DNA from: Butyricimonas muris
GTDB taxonomy: Bacteria; Bacteroidota; Bacteroidia; Bacteroidales; Marinifilaceae
Length of the DNA: 64,000 nt
Reading direction: 5' to 3'
Assembly: GCF_046365375.1 (NCBI RefSeq)
Contig: NZ_JBKEIT010000005.1
Location: forward strand, 62,001-126,000
Positions 52,719 through 61,884 of the stretch are shown piece after piece. The notes under the pieces are model-generated. The model had not been told where the DNA came from. It searched no databases and saw nothing but the letters and a program-made list of their open reading frames with translations. Numbering within the stretch: the first letter of the stretch is position 1; each line of letters opens with the position of its first letter. The translations under genes and the position numbers were made by a program.

Positions 52719-54167
52719 TTAATATGCTTTTAATACGTTCACCTCTTCCGGCGTTAAAAATCGCCAACGTCCCCGCGGCAGATTTTTCTTCGTGATCCCG
52801 GCGAAAAATACCCTATCCAACCGGAGTATCTGGTACCCCAGATGCTCGAATATCCGGCGAACGATTCGATTCCGACCGGAATGAATCTCAATCCCGACCT
52901 GAGTCTTATCGTCAGCAGATACCATAACTTCATCGGCTTTAATAAAACCGTCTTCAAGGTCAATACCTTTCCGTATGGCATCCAAATCTCCGGTTTTTAC
53001 CACCTTATCCAAGAATACGTGATAAATCTTCTTCTGGTTATACTTGGGATGCGTTAATTTTTTAGCCAAATCGCCATCATTCGTGAAAAGTAACACTCCT
53101 GTGGTCTGACGGTCCAAACGCCCAATCGGGTAAACCCGTTCTTTGCAAGCTCCGTCGATCAACGACATCACGGTTTTACGCTCCAAGGGATCTTCCACCG
53201 TGGTCACGTAATCTTTCGGTTTATTCAACACGAGATATACTTTGCGCTCCGGAACAATCACTTGCTCATCCACTTCAACTTTATCCGTCCGTTTCACTTT
53301 CACACCTACCTGCTGTACAATCTCACCGTTCACCTTCACTCGTCCGGTAGTAATCAGTACATCCGCGTCACGTCTGGAACAAACACCACCTTTGGCAATG
53401 TAACGGTTTAAGCGCAATTCTGTTTCCTGTCCCTCGTTTTTCTTGCGAAACTCGATTTGCTTTTTCTTGCTGTATACACTTCTGGATGCCTCCTCGTTAT
53501 CAAACGATCTCTTGGGACGCTCGGAAAACCGTTCGCGACGATCTCCTCGATCATCCCGATTTCCCTGCTCCCGACGATCATCTCTCCGGTACGCGTCACG
53601 ATTTCTGTCTTGGAATCGATTTTCTCTGTTTCTATCCTGCTCTTGCGGACGTCTTTCACGACGGTCTTCACGGTCTGAATTACGGTAATTATCACGATAC
53701 TCTCTTCTCTCACGATTATCTCGGTTATCACGGTCATTGCGATATTCCCGTCTTTCACGATCATCTCGACTATCCCTGTTATCACGATACTCCCGTCTTT
53801 CCCGGTTATCACGGTTGTCCCGGCTATCCCGATCAAAAGATCTTCTCGGAGCACGGTTATTGTTATCCCGATTCTCGAAACGATTGCCTTCACGTGTTCC
53901 TCTTTCCCGGTTTCCATCCGTCTCCCGACGATAACGATTCCCGTTGTCGGAATCCCCGGATTGTTCTCTTTCTCTTTCCTTGTTCAAATCACGGATACCA
54001 TTATATCCACGTTCACGGTCAGACCGCTCCGCGTTAAAACGGCTAGGTCTTCTGAATTCTCTTTCTCCACCCTCACGGTTTTCGAAATTCTGTGTTCTGC
54101 CCCGACGATTCTCATCACGATTCTCTGTCGGTCTAGTAATTCTAGGTCTTTTAGTTTCCCTACTCAT
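52719..54167 (-). CDS. RluB/RsuA-type pseudouridine synthase with repetitive charged N-terminus
   Basis: 482 aa. Residues 1-230 are low-complexity, almost all Arg, Asp, Asn, Glu and Gly, with repeats such as DNRERREYRDNRDSRDDRE. The catalytic part starts with an S4 domain (LRLNRYIAKGGVCSRRDADV) and has the pseudouridine synthase aspartate in YPIGRLDRQTTGVLLFTNDG and HSGRNRIVRRIFEHLGYQIL. RluB/RsuA-type enzymes modify rRNA. The long tail is far longer than in the E. coli enzymes (about 290 aa), likely RNA-binding and disordered. The start is the ATG at 54167. Confidence 0.9.
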   Translation of the reverse strand: MSRETKRPRITRPTENRDENRRGRTQNFENREGGEREFRRPSRFNAERSDRERGYNGIRDLNKEREREQSGDSDNGNRYRRETDGNRERGTREGNRFENRDNNNRAPRRSFDRDSRDNRDNRERREYRDNRDSRDDRERREYRNDRDNRDNRERREYRDNYRNSDREDRRERRPQEQDRNRENRFQDRNRDAYRRDDRREQGNRDDRGDRRERFSERPKRSFDNEEASRSVYSKKKQIEFRKKNEGQETELRLNRYIAKGGVCSRRDADVLITTGRVKVNGEIVQQVGVKVKRTDKVEVDEQVIVPERKVYLVLNKPKDYVTTVEDPLERKTVMSLIDGACKERVYPIGRLDRQTTGVLLFTNDGDLAKKLTHPKYNQKKIYHVFLDKVVKTGDLDAIRKGIDLEDGFIKADEVMVSADDKTQVGIEIHSGRNRIVRRIFEHLGYQILRLDRVFFAGITKKNLPRGRWRFLTPEEVNVLKAY

Positions 54168-54261
54168 GTTCTAAATCTCAATTTAATTTTTGATTTTATT
54201 TCAATCACGCGAGCCGATGCCCATTTCTAATTTTGAAACAGTGATCACCCTATTTATCTTT

Positions 54262-54293
54262 CATTTTCAATTTTACATTTTCAATTTTCAATT
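54262..54293. repeat. AT-rich repeat next to the permease gene end
   Basis: ATTTTCAATTTTACATTTTC then AATTTTCAATTA, the same heptad style as 20738-20770, here abutting the stop of the permease gene at 54292. The rest of the 124-bp gap 54168-54291 shows no other feature. Confidence 0.5.
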
Positions 54294-55374
54294 ACTTCGG
54301 TGCCGCCCTATAAACGAAAAACGCCACCACAGAGAACAGGATATTCGGTATCCATACAGCTAATAACGGATTCATGTTTCCATTGGTTGCAAAAACTGTT
54401 GAAAATTGCATGAATAAAATGTACGAGAAACTGATTAATAAACCTAATCCCAAGTGGAATCCCATTCCTCCCCGTATTTTTCGGGAGGCTATACACACGC
54501 CGATTAACGTCAATATAAAAGTGGAAAAAGCACCCGAAAACATCTTGTACTTTTCGATCTGGTATTCCACCACGTTACTGCTTCCCCGCAATTTTTGACG
54601 GGCTATATACTCGTCCAACTCCGGCAATGTCAGACGTTCCTTGATTTTCTTCGGGTCTTCAGTAAATTCTTTTACACTGAAATTCAGTACGGTATCGATA
54701 TCTTCTTTCCCGACAGTATAAGTTTCATTCGTCCCGTCAAATTCCCGTAAAACCCAATTTTTGATAGTCCATTTTTCTTTTTTATCATTCCACACGATAG
54801 AATTCGCGGACAATTTGCTGACCAGCGTGTCATCCTTGAACACCTCGTACGTGAAATTATCTCCCCGTTTGGCATATATACTGAACCCGCTCATGTAAAT
54901 AAACTCACCGGGCGCCACCTGCTGGTGAATATCATTCTCCTTGAAATTATAAGGTTTCCAGATATATTTTTCAGAAAAATCAATCCGTTTTTTATTGGCA
55001 TTGGGTATAATGAACGCGCTCAACAAGAGTGACAGACCGGCAATTACCCCCGCCGAAATCATGTACGGGCGCACCATACGCCGGAAACTGATTCCCGTAC
55101 TCAGAATAGCGATAATCTCACTGTTGTACGCCATCTTCGAGGTGAAAAAGATCACGGATATAAACGTGAACAAGGCGGAGAACATATTAGCGAAATAAGG
55201 CACGAAATTCACGTAATAATCGAAAATAATCGCCTGCACCGGGGCTTCTTTTTCAAGGAATTTCTCCAAACGTTCCGAGAGGTCGAAAACAATCACAATA
55301 CTCAAGATTAGCACCATCGAGAAAAAGAAGGTACCCAAGAATTTCCGGATAATATAGATGTCTATTTTTTTCAT
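54292..55374 (-). CDS. LptF/LptG-type permease (YjgP/YjgQ)
   Basis: 360 aa from the ATG at 55374; a GTG at 55380 is two codons upstream. Six membrane spans in the 3+3 arrangement of LPS transport permeases, with a large periplasmic domain (about 125-265) between. Opening KKIDIYIIRKFLGTFFFSMV is the conserved N-terminal helix; span 6 region FHLGLGLLISFSYILFMQF near the end. Partner of the LptB ATPase in extracting lipopolysaccharide from the inner membrane. Follows tgt by 21 bp, an arrangement common in Bacteroidales. Confidence 0.92.
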   Translation of the reverse strand: MKKIDIYIIRKFLGTFFFSMVLILSIVIVFDLSERLEKFLEKEAPVQAIIFDYYVNFVPYFANMFSALFTFISVIFFTSKMAYNSEIIAILSTGISFRRMVRPYMISAGVIAGLSLLLSAFIIPNANKKRIDFSEKYIWKPYNFKENDIHQQVAPGEFIYMSGFSIYAKRGDNFTYEVFKDDTLVSKLSANSIVWNDKKEKWTIKNWVLREFDGTNETYTVGKEDIDTVLNFSVKEFTEDPKKIKERLTLPELDEYIARQKLRGSSNVVEYQIEKYKMFSGAFSTFILTLIGVCIASRKIRGGMGFHLGLGLLISFSYILFMQFSTVFATNGNMNPLLAVWIPNILFSVVAFFVYRAAPK

Positions 55375-55395
55375 TTTCACATGTACCTCGCGGCA

Positions 55396-56526
55396 CTACA
55401 ATCTTCTTGTAACTTTTTTAATCGTTCTCGTTTTCCACTCTACAAAATCCCCTGCCTGTATATGTCGGCGTGCTTCCCGCACCAACCACAAATAAAACGA
55501 CAAATTATGGATCGAGCAAATTTGTAAGCCTAAAATTTCATCCGCTTTTATTAAATGTCGCAAATAAGCTTTCGAGTAATCGGTATCCGCGAAACTCAAC
55601 CCGGCGGGATCGATAGGACTGAAATCATTCTCCCATTTCTTGTTCTTTATATTGATAACCCCTTCTGTCGTGAACAACATCCCGTTCCTACCGTTACGCG
55701 TCGGCATCACGCAATCGAACATATCCACTCCAAGAGAAATCGCTTCCAGAATATTTTCCGGCGTTCCCACGCCCATGAGATAACGGGGCTTATCTTGCGG
55801 CAAAATCCGATTGACAACCTGAATTATCTCGTACATGGTTTCCGCCTCTTCCCCGACGGCCAATCCCCCGATAGCGTAACCTTCCCGTCCCAAAGCCACG
55901 GCATGCTCCGCAGCACGTTCCCGTAAATCTTTATACACGCAACCCTGCACGATAGGAAAAAGTGACTGGTGATACCCGTACAAGGGTTCCGTCGCGTCAA
56001 ACTGCCGCACGCATCTTTCCAACCAACGCTGCGTGAGTTCCAACGACTTTTTCGCGTACCCGTAATCACTCTGTCCCGGGGGACATTCGTCAAACGCCAT
56101 CACGATATCCGCCCCGATCTTTCGCTGGATATCCATCACGTTCTCCGGCGTGAATAAATGCTTCGAACCATCTATATGCGAACGAAATACAACTCCCTCT
56201 TCCGTGATTTTCCGGCAATCACCCAAAGAAAATACTTGAAAACCGCCACTATCCGTGAGGATCGGACCATCCCAAGAATTAAACTTGTGCAAGCCGCCGG
56301 CAGCTTCCAATATACCCGTGCCCGGACGCAGATACAAGTGATACGTGTTCCCCAGAATAATTTGGGCTTTAATATCTTCCTTCAATTCCCTTGCATGCAC
56401 GGCCTTCACGGTTCCCACCGTGCCCACGGGCATAAAAATCGGAGTTTCGATATTCCCATGATCCGTGGTCAACACACCGCATCGTGCCTCACTATTCTTG
56501 TCTTTCGCTAAAAGGGTATATTTCAT
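55396..56526 (-). CDS. tgt: Queuine tRNA-ribosyltransferase
   Basis: 376 aa. Inserts the queuine precursor preQ1 at position 34 of tRNAs with GUN anticodons. All family motifs are present: TDHGNIETPIFMPVGTVGTV, GGLHKFNSWDGPILTDSGGF (Asp nucleophile region DSGGFQ), GSKHLFTPENVMDIQRKIG, RYLMGVGTPENILEAISLGV, and the zinc-binding cysteine/histidine set near the end (CSIHNLSFYLW). Promoter at 56548-56578. Upstream of and probably cotranscribed with the permease. Confidence 0.97.
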   Translation of the reverse strand: MKYTLLAKDKNSEARCGVLTTDHGNIETPIFMPVGTVGTVKAVHARELKEDIKAQIILGNTYHLYLRPGTGILEAAGGLHKFNSWDGPILTDSGGFQVFSLGDCRKITEEGVVFRSHIDGSKHLFTPENVMDIQRKIGADIVMAFDECPPGQSDYGYAKKSLELTQRWLERCVRQFDATEPLYGYHQSLFPIVQGCVYKDLRERAAEHAVALGREGYAIGGLAVGEEAETMYEIIQVVNRILPQDKPRYLMGVGTPENILEAISLGVDMFDCVMPTRNGRNGMLFTTEGVINIKNKKWENDFSPIDPAGLSFADTDYSKAYLRHLIKADEILGLQICSIHNLSFYLWLVREARRHIQAGDFVEWKTRTIKKVTRRL

Positions 56527-56547
56527 CTAATCATGATTTTGAGCCTG

Positions 56548-56578
56548 CAAAGATAGCACAACTAAACGAGAGTTGCAA
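56548..56578 (-). promoter_or_regulatory. Promoter of tgt
   Basis: Minus strand: TTG (56576-56578), 20-bp spacer, TATCTTTG (56548-56555), 22 bp before the tgt ATG at 56526. Confidence 0.7.
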
Positions 56579-56580
56579 CA

Positions 56581-57114
56581 CTAACTTTTTCGGTTCAAAC
56601 GAATCATCTCCTGTAATCGCTTAAAACGGGCACAAACTTTTGACCACGTCCCCGCTTTGTCCCTAAAGCATAAACCGACATTATCCTTTATCGAGAATAG
56701 TGTCAGCGTGAAGGGTTGCTCTTTATACATTCGCACCCACACGTCATAAGTCAACATACAACACGCACGACATCTCCAAGCATTTTTACGCGGTTCGCGA
56801 TAAATCATTTCCACGGCACAAGCATACCTCGAACCATCCGGGAGATCCACGAATAAAGAATCCGTATTGAAAACCGCGTTCGTTTCCACCGTAATCAATA
56901 ATGTCACGGAATCCCTTGCATCCAAATAAGTATAATCATACAACAAAGACCCGCGACACAATTTCATATTCCCTTTCATCTCCGCCATTTTTTGAGGATA
57001 CACGAAATAAAGCAATCCATCCGGATGTATTTTCTGCACGTAGAAACCTTTCAGATTCTGGGCTCCCAGCGGCAAAGCCATGAACAACACAAACACCAAA
57101 AACAATCTTCTCAT
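56581..57114 (-). CDS. Exported protein of unknown function
   Basis: 177 aa with a signal peptide (LFLVFVLFMALPLGAQ). Mature part is strand-rich with four cysteines (MKLCRGSLL, YACAVEM, WRCRACCML), and no family I can name. LYFVYPQKMAEMKGNMKLCR and PFTLTLFSIKDNVGLCFRDK are its most distinctive stretches. It lies alone between the tgt promoter and the TRL-like gene, on the same strand. A secreted or periplasmic role is inferred from the signal. Confidence 0.6.
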   Translation of the reverse strand: MRRLFLVFVLFMALPLGAQNLKGFYVQKIHPDGLLYFVYPQKMAEMKGNMKLCRGSLLYDYTYLDARDSVTLLITVETNAVFNTDSLFVDLPDGSRYACAVEMIYREPRKNAWRCRACCMLTYDVWVRMYKEQPFTLTLFSIKDNVGLCFRDKAGTWSKVCARFKRLQEMIRLNRKS

Positions 57115-57134
57115 AATTATTATATATATAAAAA

Positions 57135-57166
57135 TAATCCGACCAAATTTACACCTAGTCGGATTA
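57135..57166 (-). terminator. Terminator after the TRL-like gene
   Basis: Nine-bp stem TAATCCGAC/GTCGGATTA (57135-57143 and 57158-57166), followed on the minus strand by a T-rich tract. Confidence 0.75.
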
Positions 57167-57192
57167 ATACATGTTTCAATTAAATCTTCCGT

Positions 57193-57513
57193 TTACTCCC
57201 CGTAAACCATCACCTTATAAGTACTGAAAATTCCCAAAATACTCTTTTTCTGGCTGTCCACGTGGCTGATTTTCTTAATTCCGGCAGACTTGGCAGCGGC
57301 TTGAATAGAAGCATCTCCAGACAGATACACGCCCAAAATATTGTTCACGGAAGCAGTTCCGACTTTTGAGCCCAGCGGGTTGGATGTCACGTGTTCACCT
57401 GTTTGCACATCCATGTAAATAGCTCCCATTCCGGCTTGGCTTGACAAAGACGCACAGCTTGACATACCCGCTGCCACTACCACTAGTAACAATAATCTTT
57501 TAATTGATTTCAT
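57193..57513 (-). CDS. TRL-like family lipoprotein
   Basis: 106 aa. Lipoprotein signal LLLVVVAAGMSSCASL, then the conserved TRL family pattern: MGAIYMDVQTGEHVTSNPLG, GTASVNNILGVYLSGDASIQ, AAAKSAGIKKISHVDSQKKS, ending GIFSTYKVMVYGE. Widespread in Bacteroidales and gamma-proteobacteria; the function is unknown. A small single gene with a terminator and 122-bp gap behind the HTH gene. Confidence 0.85.
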   Translation of the reverse strand: MKSIKRLLLLVVVAAGMSSCASLSSQAGMGAIYMDVQTGEHVTSNPLGSKVGTASVNNILGVYLSGDASIQAAAKSAGIKKISHVDSQKKSILGIFSTYKVMVYGE

Positions 57514-57635
57514 AGTTTCTATTTTTAAATTTTAAATATAAGGTTCTTGTAACAACGCTCTTTTTAATATTTTTTCAAAAATACAAGAAAATCATAGTTC
57601 CCCGTGCAATATAACGATGCGGGAATGACACGATT

Positions 57636-57869
57636 TTATTGCGAATCTTGCGACTGCATTTTCTCTTTCAACCGCTCGGACAAGTATGAAAAAAAGTCCC
57701 GTTTCAAAAGCAGGGAAACCCGAAATAACAGAGTCGTGTCAATACTTTCCTTTTGAAACAAACGATAAACGTTTGAACGGTCGCATGACAACTTACGAGC
57801 AAACCAACTAATGCTCCGCTCCTGTTTTTCCAATTCCTCCTTAATTAAATCTCCGATACTTTTCTCCAT
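57636..57869 (-). CDS. Small Cro/C1-type HTH protein
   Basis: 77 aa. Pattern IGDLIKEELEKQERSISWFA then ARKLSCDRSNVYRLFQKESI: a helix-turn-helix DNA-binding fold. It ends with SERLKEKMQSQDSQ. The start lies 20 bp after the stop of the large LRR gene, on the same strand, so it may be cotranscribed. Homologues of this size are common in Bacteroidales with unknown targets. A regulatory role for the adjacent surface genes is only a guess. Confidence 0.8.
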   Translation of the reverse strand: MEKSIGDLIKEELEKQERSISWFARKLSCDRSNVYRLFQKESIDTTLLFRVSLLLKRDFFSYLSERLKEKMQSQDSQ

Positions 57870-57888
57870 AATTGCGATTAAATTAAAC

Positions 57889-60800
57889 TTATTCCTCTTC
57901 TATCACGGCAAATTCCTTCCATTTATTAGCTGCTTTATAAGCTTCAAGAGAACCTTTAGGCACAATCAATGTACACTCGGACGCATTCGCGAACGGTGAA
58001 AGCGATAAAACCAAAGGTTCTGCCCGATTACAACGCACGTACTTTATGTCCGGCATCCCGTAAAAAGCTTGATATCCCAATGAAACCAAGGTACTCGGGA
58101 GAATTATCGTATTCCCCATACTTTTACAAGCAAAGGCATAACTCTTTACCGTAGTCACCCCTTCCGGAATAGTCAAATTACCCGTGAAAGCGTCACAATA
58201 ACTAAAAGCATTTTCCCCTATCACGCGTAACGAAGCAGGCAACACCAAAGCTCCGGACAAGGACTTACAACTCCAAAATGCGTTATCTCCAATCTCTTCC
58301 AAACCGGAAGGCAAAGTCAACGCCCCGTTGAATCCCCTGCAATCGGAAAACACAGCAGCCTCAATCACCTTTATACCATTCGGTACAATCAAATTACCCG
58401 TGAAACCTGAGCAAGATGAAAACGCCCCTTTCCCGATTCGTGTAAGCGTTGACGGAAGACTCAATTGTCCCGTGAAAGAACAAGCTCTAAAAGCCTCCAT
58501 TCCAATAGTTTCCAAACCGTAAGGTAAAGTCAACGCTCCCTCGAAAGCACAATCGGCAAACGCCTTGTCACCAATCGATTTCACGTTAGAAGGAACAACC
58601 AGATTACCGGCTAATTGAATACAATGATCGAAAGCACTCTCCCCTATCTCTTCCAACGCCGCGGACAAAGTCACCCCGGTAATTTTCTTACAATAATTAA
58701 AAGCTTCCTTACCAATTATCCGTACCCCATCAGGAATAATTACATCCCCTGTTAACGATTCGCAACCATTAAAAGCTGACTCTCCAATTTCAACACAAGT
58801 GGCAGGCAACACCAATTTCCCGTCAAAATAATTTCCATAAAAAGCCCTACGGCTAATCACCTCTATTCCATCAGGCAAAATCAAATCGCCACGCAAACCG
58901 GTGCATTGCGCAAAAGCGTACTCGCCTACTTCCTTCAACCCGTCAGGCAATTCCAGTGTTCCGGTAAAATTATTACAAGACTGGAAAGCCGCGTACCCGA
59001 TTTTCGTCACGCTTCCCGGAAGTTTCAATTCCCCTTTAAAACCGCAATCATAAAAAGCATTATCCCCAATTTCCTCCAGTCGGGATGGTAACACAATATA
59101 CCGGAAAGCACTCTTCCCGTGAAAAGCCCGAGCGGGAATACTGGTATCCTCCACCTCTTTCATATCGATACTTGTCAACTTCGTCATGGAATACTTCATG
59201 GCATCATAATCATCCTGTCCCAATGTTCCGCTCAACTTCACCCCACAAGTAGTCGTCATACGCTCTTTTTTGACCAACGTCCTCAACATTCCCGGCGTCT
59301 TCAAATGGATATAAAGACTATCACCCACACCTTGGTACACGCTAATTACGCGAGATTCTCCTGAATTACGTTTCACGGTAATGAACCCTTTACGATAGCT
59401 TCCCGAGGTATTCGCATCAACAGTAAATCGCAAAGAATCTGTTTCCGCAATCGTCATATTCCTTATCCACGAATATTCAGCCGGAATATCCACAACAGAA
59501 TTCCCTGTAGAAGAAACCTTCACGGAGAAAGCATCATTACCACCATTCACGCAAAACACCTCATCCCCAAGCTCATCTTCATCTCCGCCCAGCGTGAAAC
59601 CGTACCCCTCCTGCTGGGGGAAAATACCTTCATCCGGAACAAAAGAGTCCCAATTCGGTAACGCCATCACTTCTGTCGGGAACACTCCCGTCAAGCGATT
59701 GCCGCACATCGACAGTCCATAGGTCGGATTTCCCAAAACATTATAAGTTGTTTGCAACTTTACCAAATTACCCAACTCTTTAGGTACTTCTCCCATTAGG
59801 TCATTATTGTGCATGCTCAGATGAACCAAATTCGACAGACTTCCTAATTCTACAGGAATATTCCCCTCAAAATCATTGTTATGCAAGTACAACAAAATCA
59901 ATTCCGACAAATTTCCCAATCCTACCGGAAGTTTCCCCGTGAAATAATTGTTATCTAAATAAAGATATGTCAATTTAGTTAATTGCCCAATCTCCGCAGG
60001 AATTTCTCCAGTTAAGGTGTTTCTAGTCAAATTCAAAGTATGTAATTCCGTCAAATCACATAATTCTCGAGGAATTTCACCAGAAAGATTATTTCCGCTC
60101 AAATTTATCTCCTTTAATTTTTTCAATTTACCGATTTCCGCAGGAATTTCTCCCGTGACACCGCATCCCCAAGCAGATATACATTCCAATTCTGTCAATT
60201 CTCCCAATTTCGGTGATAAACATTTCACATTAAAATCACCACTAAAATCCAGTTCTATCACCCTTCCTGCTTCATTACACTTCACTCCTCCCCAAGTATC
60301 TATCGGACGGTCCGTACCCCAGTTCGCCGATATCCCTGCCACATGTCTGATATCCATCTCCTTCCAAATATCCATCAACACCTCTCGGTCTGAAACTCCT
60401 CCCTCTTGGGTAACCGTAAGAACAACTTTTCTCTCCATTCCCCGCTCTCCGACACTTACCACAATTTCACCCGAACGGGACGCCCCGCTATTGGCAGTTG
60501 TCGTCACGGCGAGGGTATTACCGCTAGCCTTAGCGCTACACCACCCGGCAATTTCCGAAGCTACTTTAAATGTCCAAGAATTTTGATTAGTGATTACCAG
60601 CACGTCTTGACTCTCGCCACCGCGAGCCATCTGCAATGTATCATGATTCAAAGCCAACGTCATTGCCGGTAATTGAATCACACGTACCTCCTTTTGTAAA
60701 TTACCGGCTGTAAAATTAATCATACACTCGCGTGACACGGTAGGGTTATCATAAGCCTTCGTGTAAACGATTACCGAATTGGCCTCATCGATTACCTCAC

Positions 60801-61854
60801 ACCAACCAGAGCCTCCCGTCACGGTAGCCTCCCACTCGTCGGCATTTGTCGTCACCCGAAGTGTCGTGTATGATTCCGAGGCTTCAACCACAAGTGAATC
60901 CGCCGAAACCTCCAATGAAATAGCCGTTCCCAACTGTGCCAGCGAAAGATTGGCGAAAGCATTTCCCGTACCCGACGCAACGGTCAATTCGGATTTCCGG
61001 GCATTGCCTCCTGTATTTTTCTTCACGGAAATGACCACCTCGTCACCCTCGACACGAGCCTCGTACCAGTCTACCGACGGCAAATGAAGTTGCCAATCAG
61101 GTTGATTCGTCACCACCAAAACCCGACGCTCGCCACCATCCGCGGTCAATGACAACATATTCTCCGACAACAATACCGCAGGAGCTGTACCCAATTGCTC
61201 CACGATAACGATTCCGGAAGCCGTCACGTCTGTCTGAGCACTCGCGGAAGTCAAATTTATATATCCTCTTCTGGCATCTTTACCCGTGTTTGCTCCCCGC
61301 GGCTTGACACGCAATCTATCTCCTTCCCGGGTTACCTCGAACCAAGCATCATCACCCCCCACCACATTGTACGTCCACTCGTCTTGATTCGTGGTCACCG
61401 TCAACTCTTTCTCCCCGGCATTTTTCTGCGCGAAGTTCAAACGTGAATCTGAAATTCTTATCTGGGGTAACATTCCCAGCTGAAACACGGAAACCGTTTT
61501 CGTCAACTCCTTGCTTCCCTTTCCCACGGTCACGGATACTGTCGCCGAGCGTTCCCGGTTGAACGGGTTCTCGTCAACCGTGATACACAACGTCATTCCA
61601 TCCGACGTCACGTGACACCACGTCGCCGCCTCTTCCGGCACATCCACCCGGTAAGTCTTGTAATTCGTCGTCACCATCACCGTGCGACTCTCCGCCTCCG
61701 CCTTGAACTCCACGCTGGGATTCGAGAAATCCAACGTGGCAATCGGTCCTACCTCGTCACCCTCCGGGTCAAACTTATCCGGGTAGCAACCCGTTTGCCA
61801 AAGCCCCAACCAAAGCAACAAGGCAAACGCTTTAAATATTCTTGCTTTCATCAT
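57889..61854 (-). CDS. Large BACON and leucine-rich-repeat surface lipoprotein
   Basis: 1321 aa. Signal and lipobox ALLLWLGLWQTGC (Cys23). Residues about 45-485: five BACON domains in tandem, each with a VTTNxxxW-type core (TTNYKTYRVDV, TTNQDEWTYNV, VTNQPDWQLHL, TTNADEWEATV, ITNQNSWTFKV). About 505-735: plant-receptor-type LRRs of the form GEIPAEIGKLKKLKEINLSG, five to six units. About 770-860: a sixth BACON-like domain (YSWIRNM, SGSYRKGFITVKR). About 880-1300: BspA-type LRRs (GYAAFQSCNNFTGTLELPDG, IGDNAFWSCKSLSGALVLP). Such proteins bind mucin or host glycans on the cell surface. ATGs at 61854 and 61851 are both possible. Confidence 0.93.
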   Translation of the reverse strand: MMKARIFKAFALLLWLGLWQTGCYPDKFDPEGDEVGPIATLDFSNPSVEFKAEAESRTVMVTTNYKTYRVDVPEEAATWCHVTSDGMTLCITVDENPFNRERSATVSVTVGKGSKELTKTVSVFQLGMLPQIRISDSRLNFAQKNAGEKELTVTTNQDEWTYNVVGGDDAWFEVTREGDRLRVKPRGANTGKDARRGYINLTSASAQTDVTASGIVIVEQLGTAPAVLLSENMLSLTADGGERRVLVVTNQPDWQLHLPSVDWYEARVEGDEVVISVKKNTGGNARKSELTVASGTGNAFANLSLAQLGTAISLEVSADSLVVEASESYTTLRVTTNADEWEATVTGGSGWCEVIDEANSVIVYTKAYDNPTVSRECMINFTAGNLQKEVRVIQLPAMTLALNHDTLQMARGGESQDVLVITNQNSWTFKVASEIAGWCSAKASGNTLAVTTTANSGASRSGEIVVSVGERGMERKVVLTVTQEGGVSDREVLMDIWKEMDIRHVAGISANWGTDRPIDTWGGVKCNEAGRVIELDFSGDFNVKCLSPKLGELTELECISAWGCGVTGEIPAEIGKLKKLKEINLSGNNLSGEIPRELCDLTELHTLNLTRNTLTGEIPAEIGQLTKLTYLYLDNNYFTGKLPVGLGNLSELILLYLHNNDFEGNIPVELGSLSNLVHLSMHNNDLMGEVPKELGNLVKLQTTYNVLGNPTYGLSMCGNRLTGVFPTEVMALPNWDSFVPDEGIFPQQEGYGFTLGGDEDELGDEVFCVNGGNDAFSVKVSSTGNSVVDIPAEYSWIRNMTIAETDSLRFTVDANTSGSYRKGFITVKRNSGESRVISVYQGVGDSLYIHLKTPGMLRTLVKKERMTTTCGVKLSGTLGQDDYDAMKYSMTKLTSIDMKEVEDTSIPARAFHGKSAFRYIVLPSRLEEIGDNAFYDCGFKGELKLPGSVTKIGYAAFQSCNNFTGTLELPDGLKEVGEYAFAQCTGLRGDLILPDGIEVISRRAFYGNYFDGKLVLPATCVEIGESAFNGCESLTGDVIIPDGVRIIGKEAFNYCKKITGVTLSAALEEIGESAFDHCIQLAGNLVVPSNVKSIGDKAFADCAFEGALTLPYGLETIGMEAFRACSFTGQLSLPSTLTRIGKGAFSSCSGFTGNLIVPNGIKVIEAAVFSDCRGFNGALTLPSGLEEIGDNAFWSCKSLSGALVLPASLRVIGENAFSYCDAFTGNLTIPEGVTTVKSYAFACKSMGNTIILPSTLVSLGYQAFYGMPDIKYVRCNRAEPLVLSLSPFANASECTLIVPKGSLEAYKAANKWKEFAVIEEE

Positions 61855-61884
61855 AATCCTCTCTAAATTTTTAACTTAATACCC

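Noticed and set aside
53441..54167. CRISPR-like or satellite array
   Set aside because: The repeats are short, in frame with the pseudouridine synthase and lack spacers; they encode its charged tail.
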